Made by a program: the position numbers and the translations under genes. Positions 58,462-64,000 of a DNA stretch of 64,000 nucleotides are shown one piece after another (positions within the stretch are counted from its first letter, which is position 1; the number at the start of each line of letters is the position of its first letter). The notes under the pieces were generated by a model. That model did no database searches and was not told the origin of the DNA. It saw nothing but the letters and a program-made list of their open reading frames with translations. Origin of the DNA: JAICMB01 sp035295125 (GTDB taxonomy: Bacteria > Acidobacteriota > Terriglobia > Bryobacterales > Bryobacteraceae); the NCBI GenBank assembly GCA_035295125.1, contig DATGJP010000027.1, forward strand, positions 1 to 64,000, read 5' to 3'.

Positions 58462-58479
58462 CCAATGCTAACCGCAGTG

Positions 58480-59601
58480 TCAAGAGTGGCGGAACTTGTA
58501 AACGGTGGTGCTGGTGTAGCGCTGGCCCGGCTTCAGAACAGTGGTCGGGAATTTCGGCTTGTTCGGCGAATCAGGGAAGTGTTGCGTTTCGAGGCAGAAT
58601 CCGGTTCGGAACGCGGCAATTTTCCCGCCCTTGGCCTTGACCGTTCCGTCCAGGTGGTTGCCGGTGTAGAACTGGATGCCCGGCTGTGTGGTGTAGACCT
58701 CGAGAATGCGCCCGGTGGTGGGCTCTTCCACGCGCGCGGCAAGGCTGAGCTCATCGCCTTTCTTGTTCAGGACCCAGTTGTGATCGTAGCCGATCCCCAG
58801 CTTCAGTTGCTCGTCATTTTGATTGATGCGCGCACCAATCGCAGTGGCCTGCCGAAAGTCGAACGGCGTGCCGGCGACGCTCTTCAATTCCCCGGTGGGA
58901 ATCAAGCCGGCATCCACGGGCGTGAAGCGATCGGCGTTCAGGGTGACGCGGTGGTCGAGAATATCGCCCTGGCCCGATCCCTTCAGATTGAAATAGGAAT
59001 GATTCGTGAGGTTCACGACCGTGTCCTTGTCGGTGGTGGCGTCGTAGTCGATCTTGAGCTCGTCATTGTCAGTTAGTGTGTAGGTGACCTTCGCAACCAG
59101 AGCGCCGGGATAGCCCTCCTCGCCGTCTTTACTGGCATAGGTCAGTTCCAGGCGTCCGTCGGGCGCCATGCTGGAAATCCACACATGCTTGTCGAAACCC
59201 TTGATCCCGCCGTGCAGCGTGTTGTCACCGTCGTTCTTGGCCAGCTTGTACTCATGGCCGTCGAGCATGAACCTGGCGTGTCCAATACGGTTGGCATAGC
59301 GGCCAACGATGGCGCCGAAATACGGTTCCTTCGGATTCAGATATCCCTCGAAGTTGTCGAAGCCGAGGACGACGTCGGCTTTGTTGCCGTTCTTGTCAGG
59401 AACTTTGAGTGAGACGACGATCCCGCCATAATTGGTGATCTTCGCCTCCACACCGTTGTGATTCGTGAGGGTGTAAATATAAACGGTGGCGCCGTCCGGC
59501 ATCTTCCCGTAGACGGCTTCAGTCAGTTTCGTTGCGGCATCCATGGTAGTTGCGGCGACTGCGAGTAGTATCGAAACGCCTAAACATTTCGGAAATTTCA
59601 C
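58480..59601 (-). CDS. galM: Exported aldose 1-epimerase (galactose mutarotase)
   Basis: A 373-residue protein with a signal peptide (PKCLGVSILLAVAATTMDA). It is a beta-sandwich mutarotase that equilibrates alpha and beta anomers of hexoses. Conserved segments: LTNHNGVEAKITNYGGIVVSLKVPDKNG, FGAIVGRYANRIGHARF, LHGGIKGFDKHVW, NLTNHSYFNLKG (catalytic His) and GLCLETQHFPDSPNKP-like FCLETQHFPDSPNKPKFP (catalytic Glu). All known active-site residues seem present. Periplasmic location suggests processing of imported sugars. Confidence 0.93.
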   Translation of the reverse strand: MKFPKCLGVSILLAVAATTMDAATKLTEAVYGKMPDGATVYIYTLTNHNGVEAKITNYGGIVVSLKVPDKNGNKADVVLGFDNFEGYLNPKEPYFGAIVGRYANRIGHARFMLDGHEYKLAKNDGDNTLHGGIKGFDKHVWISSMAPDGRLELTYASKDGEEGYPGALVAKVTYTLTDNDELKIDYDATTDKDTVVNLTNHSYFNLKGSGQGDILDHRVTLNADRFTPVDAGLIPTGELKSVAGTPFDFRQATAIGARINQNDEQLKLGIGYDHNWVLNKKGDELSLAARVEEPTTGRILEVYTTQPGIQFYTGNHLDGTVKAKGGKIAAFRTGFCLETQHFPDSPNKPKFPTTVLKPGQRYTSTTVYKFRHS

Positions 59602-59613
59602 ACCACAATCTTA

Positions 59614-60360
59614 CTACCGGGCACACGTCAGGGCTCTTCCGCCGTCAATGCTATAGGTGACGCCAGTAATCCAGGAGGCGCGGTCGGAGGCCAGAAAAGC
59701 GATTAAATCGGCGATTTCCTCCGGTTGGGCGACGCGTCCCAAGGGGTGGGTGGAGCGGCTGCGCTCGAGGAAATCCTGGTAGCGCGAAGGCTCCATGCCT
59801 CCGCTTACGTGTGCCTCGGTTACGACGACGCCAGGATTCACGGCGTTCACGCGAACGTACCGCGACGCGAGTTCGAGGGCTGCGCAACGGGTAAGCTGAT
59901 CGAGCGCCGCCTTGCTGATGCTGTAGGCCAGAATGCCGGGGAACGATCGCAAACCCGTGACGCTCGACACGTTCACGATGTTGCCACGCTGCGCAGCGAG
60001 GTGCGGGACGGCCAGGCTCATCAGGTGAAACGTGGCGCGCAGGTTGATGTCCATGGTCTGATCCCAGGCGGCCAGCGTCGTGTTCTCAATGGATCCGGGG
60101 ACCAGGATACCCGCCGCGTTGACGAGGATATCCAGGCGGCCGTGAGCCGCGACTGTCTCATCGACGATTCGGGTGCGTTCCGCTTCGATGGTCAGGTCAG
60201 CGGTTAGCGGCGTCCCGCCGAGCTCGGAGATGCGATTCGCTCGGCGTCCGATGGCGACAACGTGAGCGCCTCCCTCGGCGAGCCGGATAGCGGCGGCACG
60301 GCCGATTCCTGAACTGGCGCCAGTAACCAGGGCCACTCGGCCCTCGAATTCGCAATCCAT
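59614..60360 (-). CDS. SDR-family oxidoreductase, intact
   Basis: A 248-residue short-chain dehydrogenase. NAD(P) motif VTGASSGIGRAAA, the central NAAG, and catalytic Ser (NVSSVTG), Tyr and Lys (YSISKAAL) are in order; it ends ITGVTYSIDGGRAL. Classical SDR proteins oxidise or reduce alcohols, sugars or 3-oxoacyl substrates; which is unclear here. ATG 60360 is chosen from the usual MDCEFEGRVALVTG start. It faces the M1 peptidase across an intergenic gap of about 20 bases, so the promoters overlap. Confidence 0.88.
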   Translation of the reverse strand: MDCEFEGRVALVTGASSGIGRAAAIRLAEGGAHVVAIGRRANRISELGGTPLTADLTIEAERTRIVDETVAAHGRLDILVNAAGILVPGSIENTTLAAWDQTMDINLRATFHLMSLAVPHLAAQRGNIVNVSSVTGLRSFPGILAYSISKAALDQLTRCAALELASRYVRVNAVNPGVVVTEAHVSGGMEPSRYQDFLERSRSTHPLGRVAQPEEIADLIAFLASDRASWITGVTYSIDGGRALTCAR

Positions 60361-60379
60361 TGCGTTATCATGGCACCTT

Positions 60380-61972
60380 CTGCCACGCACCTTCGCCATC
60401 TTTTTTCTGTTCTGCGTAATCGCCACCGCCGACACGTATCCTCGCCAGCCAGGGATCGACGTACTTCACTACGTGTTCCGCCTGACACTGAGCGATAGCA
60501 GTGATGAAATTGAGGGATCCACGACTGTCACGGTGCGTTTCCTCGCCGACGGCGTGACGCAAATTGCTCTGGACCTGGCGTCGGCAGCAAATGGCAAGGG
60601 CATGACCGTTACCGAGGTGACGTCGACGGCGGGAAACGTACAGTATCGTCACGAACACGATCGCCTGGTGTTGTCTCTGTCGACGGAGGGCAGGAGCGGC
60701 GAGAAACGTGAGTTCACGGTTCGCTATCACGGGGTGCCTGCGAGTGGGCTCCGCATCGGAAACAACAAGTATGGCGAGCGGACATTCTTCAGCCAAAACT
60801 GGCCGGACCTGGCTCGACAATGGCTGCCTACGGTCGATCATCCGTACGATAAGGCAAGCAGCGAGTTCATCGTGATCGCCCCGTCGAAATATCAGGTGGT
60901 TGCGAACGGCTCGCTCGAGGAAGAGCTCGACCTCGGCGACGGCCGACGCTCGACGCATTGGAGGCAGTCGGTTCCCATAGCAACGTGGTTGAACGATATC
61001 GGAGTGGCCCAGTTTTCCGCTCGGCAAATTGGCGCGGCGAGCGGGGTCCCGCTTCAGACGTGGGTTTACCACCAGGACCGCGATGCGGGCATGGCGACAT
61101 TCGACGAGCCGGCTCGCCAGGCGATGGAGTTTTATTGCGACCATATCGGCCCGTATCCCTACGCGAAACTCGCGAATGTCGAGGCGGCGGGCGTCAATGG
61201 CGGCATGGAACACGCCAGTGCGATTTTTTACGGAGAAAAATCCGTGACTATGAAGCCGGCGGTCGGGCTGGTTGCGCACGAGGTGGCGCACCAGTGGTTC
61301 GGCGATTCGGTTACGGAAAAGGACTGGGATGATGTCTGGCTGAGCGAAGGCTTCGCCACGTATTTCGCCCTGCTCACGGCGGAACACTATCAGGGTCGCG
61401 ATGCTTTCATCGCAGGTCTGAAAACCGCCCGCGATCGCATCTTCGCGCTCGAGAAGCGTAGCCCTGAGCTCACCATCCGGCACAACAATCTCTCAGATAT
61501 GGGCAAGGTCCTGAACCAGATGGTCTACCAGAAGGGCGGATGGACGCTTCACATGCTTCGCGGCGTCATCGGAACTGAGAAGTTCTGGGCCGGAATTCGC
61601 GCTTACTACCAGACCTATCGCGACGGCAACGCCTCGACGGACGACTTTCGCCGTGTGATGGAGGATGCGTCCGGGATGGAGCTTGGCTGGTTCTTCCAGC
61701 AATGGCTGAATCGGCCGGGCTTCCCCGTTATCGATGGTTCGTGGCACTACGATCCGGAGGCGAGCCGGATCATCGTGGACCTCGCACAGACTCAACCCGG
61801 CGAGGTTTATCGGCTTCCGGTGGAGATTGGCGCCGGGCCGTTTGTCGAGAAGGTCGAAATGACCCAGAAGACACAACATTTCGAAATTAAGGTAGAGAAG
61901 GAGCCGCCGGACGTGACTCTCGATCCGAAGACTTGGGTCCTGATGGACGCGCATTTCGCTAAGCGGAATTGA
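60380..61972 (+). CDS. Exported M1-family metallopeptidase, start codon unclear
   Basis: About 530 residues. The zinc site is HEVAHQWFGD (about 299-308) with the third ligand Glu in SEGFATYFALL (about 322), and GGMEHASAIFY holds the exopeptidase GxMEN-like motif (GGMEH here). The first ATG/GTG/TTG in frame is a GTG at 60473 that would cut away homologous sequence (ADTYPRQPGIDVLHYVFRLTL). Translation from CTG 60380 gives a good signal peptide (PRTFAIFFLFCVIATA-DTYP); alternatively one base has been lost between the ATG at 60370 and this frame. The family trims N-terminal residues from peptides. galB follows at once. Confidence 0.85.
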   Translation: MPRTFAIFFLFCVIATADTYPRQPGIDVLHYVFRLTLSDSSDEIEGSTTVTVRFLADGVTQIALDLASAANGKGMTVTEVTSTAGNVQYRHEHDRLVLSLSTEGRSGEKREFTVRYHGVPASGLRIGNNKYGERTFFSQNWPDLARQWLPTVDHPYDKASSEFIVIAPSKYQVVANGSLEEELDLGDGRRSTHWRQSVPIATWLNDIGVAQFSARQIGAASGVPLQTWVYHQDRDAGMATFDEPARQAMEFYCDHIGPYPYAKLANVEAAGVNGGMEHASAIFYGEKSVTMKPAVGLVAHEVAHQWFGDSVTEKDWDDVWLSEGFATYFALLTAEHYQGRDAFIAGLKTARDRIFALEKRSPELTIRHNNLSDMGKVLNQMVYQKGGWTLHMLRGVIGTEKFWAGIRAYYQTYRDGNASTDDFRRVMEDASGMELGWFFQQWLNRPGFPVIDGSWHYDPEASRIIVDLAQTQPGEVYRLPVEIGAGPFVEKVEMTQKTQHFEIKVEKEPPDVTLDPKTWVLMDAHFAKRN

Positions 61973-61974
61973 AC

Positions 61975-62700
61975 ATGAACGACGGGAAGAAGACGGTTCT
62001 CGTGATTAGCGCACATGCCGCTGACTTCGTGTGGCGAGCCGGCGGCGCGATCGCTCTTTATTCGAGCCGGGGCCACCGTGTCCGCGTTTTATGTCTCTCT
62101 TACGGCGAGCGCGGCGAATCGGAGTCGCTGTGGCGGCAGGACGGCATGACGCTGGATGTCGTCAAATCCAAGCGTCGCGCCGAGTCTGAACAGGCTGCTG
62201 CAATCCTTGGCGCCGAGATTCGCTTCTTTGATTGCGGCGATTATCCGTTGAACTTTACGGAGGAAACGGTTCGGGAGATGGTTTTGGAGTTCCGTCGCTG
62301 CCAGCCCGATTTAATACTGACCCATTCGCAGTTCGATCCGTATAACACCGATCACGCCGACACCTACGACATTACGCTACGCACTCGCATATACGCACAA
62401 GCGGCCGGATATCCCATCGATGGCCCCAAACTTGGCGCGCCGCCTGTGTTCCTGTTCGAGCCGCATCAACCTGAGCAGTGCGATTTCAAGCCGCAAGTCC
62501 TGCTCGACATCACACCGGTGTTCGACCGTAAGCGCGCAGCTATGGAATGTATGGAGGCGCAGCAGTATTTGTGGGAGTACTGCACCGACCTCGCGAAGCG
62601 GCGTGGCACGCAGGCAGTGCGGAATTCCGGGCGTAGGGAAATCAAGTATGCCGAGGCGTATCAGCGAGTTTATCCGCAGGTAGCCGGCGAGTTGCTATGA
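61975..62700 (+). CDS. galB: 4-oxalomesaconate hydratase (GalB-type, PIG-L fold)
   Basis: A 241-residue protein of the PIG-L/LmbE fold. Instead of AHPDDE it has SAHAADFVWRAGGAIAL: His14 and Asp17 remain as metal ligands while the deacetylase general-base Asp is Ala16. That pattern, with CLSYGERGESxxLW following, is as I recall typical of GalB, the zinc hydratase that turns 4-oxalomesaconate into 4-carboxy-4-hydroxy-2-oxoadipate in gallate and protocatechuate 4,5-cleavage. The distal motif THSQFDPYNTDHADTY supplies further ligands. The stop overlaps the galC ATG (ATGA). ATG 61975 starts three bases after the M1 stop. Confidence 0.8.
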   Translation: MNDGKKTVLVISAHAADFVWRAGGAIALYSSRGHRVRVLCLSYGERGESESLWRQDGMTLDVVKSKRRAESEQAAAILGAEIRFFDCGDYPLNFTEETVREMVLEFRRCQPDLILTHSQFDPYNTDHADTYDITLRTRIYAQAAGYPIDGPKLGAPPVFLFEPHQPEQCDFKPQVLLDITPVFDRKRAAMECMEAQQYLWEYCTDLAKRRGTQAVRNSGRREIKYAEAYQRVYPQVAGELL

Positions 62701-63380
62701 AACCTACGGTGGTACGCAGAATTCGGCGGGCGGAGACGGGTGTCATCCAGGCGTTGGGAAGCTTCGGTGTTGCTACAGTGCATGAGGCGCAGAATCGAAC
62801 CGGCCTGCTGCGGCCGTACATGCGACCCATTTATCCGGCCGCCCGGATGTCGGGCTCGGCCGTAACTGTGCTGTGCCATCCGGGCGATAATCTCATGATT
62901 CATGCCGCCGTGGAGGTGTGCCAGCCGGGTGATGTGCTGGTGGTGGCAACGTTGTCCGAATCGAGCGATGGCATGTTCGGGGAGTTGCTGGGCGAATCAT
63001 GCCGGGCTCATGGCGTTGCGGGCCTCGTTATCGATGCGGGTGTTCGAGACGTCGCCGACCTGACCGCGATGGAGTTTCCGGTATGGTCGAAGGCCGTTTG
63101 CGCGCAGGGGACGGTGAAGGCCACTGCGGGTTCTGTCAACGTGGACATCGTGTGCGCGGGAGCCGCGGTTCAACCAGGCGACGTGATCGTGGCGGATGTC
63201 GATGGAGTCGTTGTCGTGGCGTGCCAGGACGCAGGGGAGGTCCTGGAGCGGGCGCGCGAACGGCACCTCAAGGAAACGAAGTCGCGAGAGCGTTTGCGCG
63301 CCGGAGAACTGGGCCTGGATATGTACAATCTTCGGACGAAACTCGCGGAGCTAGGCGTCGAGTACGTGGACGACTTGTAG
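62697..63380 (+). CDS. galC: 4-carboxy-4-hydroxy-2-oxoadipate aldolase (GalC/LigK-type)
   Basis: A 227-residue RraA-fold, class II pyruvate aldolase. It resembles Pseudomonas/Sphingomonas GalC/LigK along most of its length (GVATVHEAQNRTGLLRPYMRPIYPAARMSGSAVTV; VIDAGVRDVADLTAMEFPVWSKAVCAQGTVK; GDVIVADVDGVVVV; GELGLDMYNLRTKLAELGVEYV). The metal/catalytic arrangement Glu-x20-Arg-Asp is kept (GELLGES...GVRD). The enzyme splits CHA to pyruvate and oxaloacetate and can decarboxylate oxaloacetate. Adjacent to galB, it completes the last two steps of the pathway. Confidence 0.85.
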   Translation: MKPTVVRRIRRAETGVIQALGSFGVATVHEAQNRTGLLRPYMRPIYPAARMSGSAVTVLCHPGDNLMIHAAVEVCQPGDVLVVATLSESSDGMFGELLGESCRAHGVAGLVIDAGVRDVADLTAMEFPVWSKAVCAQGTVKATAGSVNVDIVCAGAAVQPGDVIVADVDGVVVVACQDAGEVLERARERHLKETKSRERLRAGELGLDMYNLRTKLAELGVEYVDDL

Positions 63381-63398
63381 GTATTACACACCCGGGGT

Positions 63399-64000
63399 TC
63401 ACTCTGCAAACAGATTAATAGCGCCGACCCCACCACTGATATCGAGATTGATTTTGACGTGTGCCGTTTGATACGCGTCGTTAACGTAGGCGCCGCCTTC
63501 CTTGTGCAATCCGCGAGTCGTGATGCCGCCTATCCCACCCCTGGCATTGGCAGATACTCCGACGTTCTGGGGCAGGTAGATCGTGGCTTCGCCGACCCCG
63601 CCATGAACGGTCACGTTGTAGTCACGGGTCGGTTTTCCGCGGAGATCCATCCTTAACTCGCCCACGCCCATTTCGACGGTAACGCTGCGAAGCGAAACGG
63701 TGCCAAGATTCATGCGCGCCTCACCGGCGCCAAAATGCGCGGAAAGATCCAGCGGAACATTGTCATTAAAACGGAGTTCCCAGGTATACTCCGTGTTGCC
63801 GGTACGGCCGTGACTTGTGCCCGGCTGCTCGATGGTCAGATCGCCGCGCACGCCCGTGTTGGTGTAACGGAACTCCGGTTTCCAGGACGGGATGTTGTAA
63901 GTGAAATTGGCGTCCACCAGCTTCGGCGAACCACCATCCACCTTCAACTCTCCGGCGCCCATCTTGAGATTCACGCGGAGCATCTCGGATTTATCGAGGT
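63399..64000 (-). CDS. Toast-rack/LiaF-like beta-helical protein, N-terminus outside the window
   Basis: The frame is open through the right edge (LDKSEMLRVNLKMGAGELKV), so the start is beyond 64000; 200 residues are visible. Glycine-rich beta rungs recur (MGAGELKV, FGAGEARMNLG, MGVGELRMDL, GGVGEATIYLP, GGIGGITTRGL), and the end SGGVGAINLF is typical of the DUF2154/'toast rack' and LiaF-like cell-wall stress families. A membrane-anchoring part would be expected upstream. Function unknown. Confidence 0.7.
   Translation of the reverse strand, partial: LDKSEMLRVNLKMGAGELKVDGGSPKLVDANFTYNIPSWKPEFRYTNTGVRGDLTIEQPGTSHGRTGNTEYTWELRFNDNVPLDLSAHFGAGEARMNLGTVSLRSVTVEMGVGELRMDLRGKPTRDYNVTVHGGVGEATIYLPQNVGVSANARGGIGGITTRGLHKEGGAYVNDAYQTAHVKINLDISGGVGAINLFAE

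Noticed and set aside
60368..61483. Leftward frame of 371 codons opposite the M1 peptidase
   Set aside because: The plus strand encodes a complete zinc-peptidase domain here; the opposite product has no recognisable features.
61975..62700. Deacetylase annotation for the PIG-L-fold gene
   Set aside because: The HPDD general base is replaced (HAAD) and the neighbour is a CHA-aldolase-like gene, favouring the GalB hydratase reading.

Overview
The window reads as a contiguous chromosomal segment of an acidobacterium, most likely from the Solibacter/Bryobacterales side of the phylum. The evidence is an Acidobacteria-type VWFA secreted protein, a PadR plus long orphan MacB/FtsX permease pair (the 'ADOP' architecture), an acidobacterial-type cupin hydroxynitrile-lyase homologue and a fused E2/E1 2-oxoglutarate dehydrogenase. 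Base composition and coding density look even across the window. I found no phage, transposase, CRISPR array, tRNA or rRNA. The assignment rests on recalled family distribution, not on a search.

Layout. 0.2-5.8 kb: secreted S41 peptidase, VWFA protein, cupin, flippase-like membrane protein. 6.1-14.8 kb: a rightward housekeeping block (kgd-type 2-oxoglutarate dehydrogenase, infA, wecB, a ClpB-D2-like ATPase, guaB, an RluD-type pseudouridine synthase). 14.8-24.4 kb: a leftward block (ADOP permease and PadR, VOC protein, clpP, a divergent phosphoglucose-isomerase-like protein coupled to a secreted YCF48/BNR-type protein, comEC). 24.5-31.5 kb: PQQ-propeller protein, feoAB, hsp20 with a near-consensus promoter and a terminator, frameshifted htpX, an RlmI-type methyltransferase, a DnaJ-domain protein. 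31.6-40.1 kb: mostly exported proteins (cupin, NHL propeller, alpha/beta hydrolase, beta-barrel, metallophosphoesterase, DUF3142, TPR-like), then a GNAT acetyltransferase. 40.2-44.7 kb: the conserved rpmH-rnpA-yidD-yidC-jag-mnmE cluster, read leftward. 44.9-49.7 kb: POT peptide transporter, lone receiver domain, PH-like protein with a histidine kinase and NarL-type regulator. 49.9-56.5 kb: an RraA-like gene translationally coupled to an RND tripartite efflux operon. 56.6-64 kb: a twice-frameshifted SDR, an ArsR-SRPBCC pair, galM, an intact SDR, an M1 peptidase, a galB-galC pair (last two steps of gallate/protocatechuate meta-cleavage) and a truncated toast-rack-like protein.

The most interesting non-coding signals are three perfect dyads ATACCR-N6-YGGTAT in front of the S41 peptidase, the lone receiver gene and the RraA-RND operon (a possible shared regulon); a family of short palindromic repeats whose best two copies begin exactly at the TAA stop codon of the upstream gene; and a multi-hairpin repeat present at about 5.8 and 49.9 kb. 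Four genes have start or frame problems (htpX, the SDR at 56.9 kb, rnpA, the M1 peptidase). These could be real decay, unusual starts or indel errors in the assembly, and the sequence alone cannot tell which.
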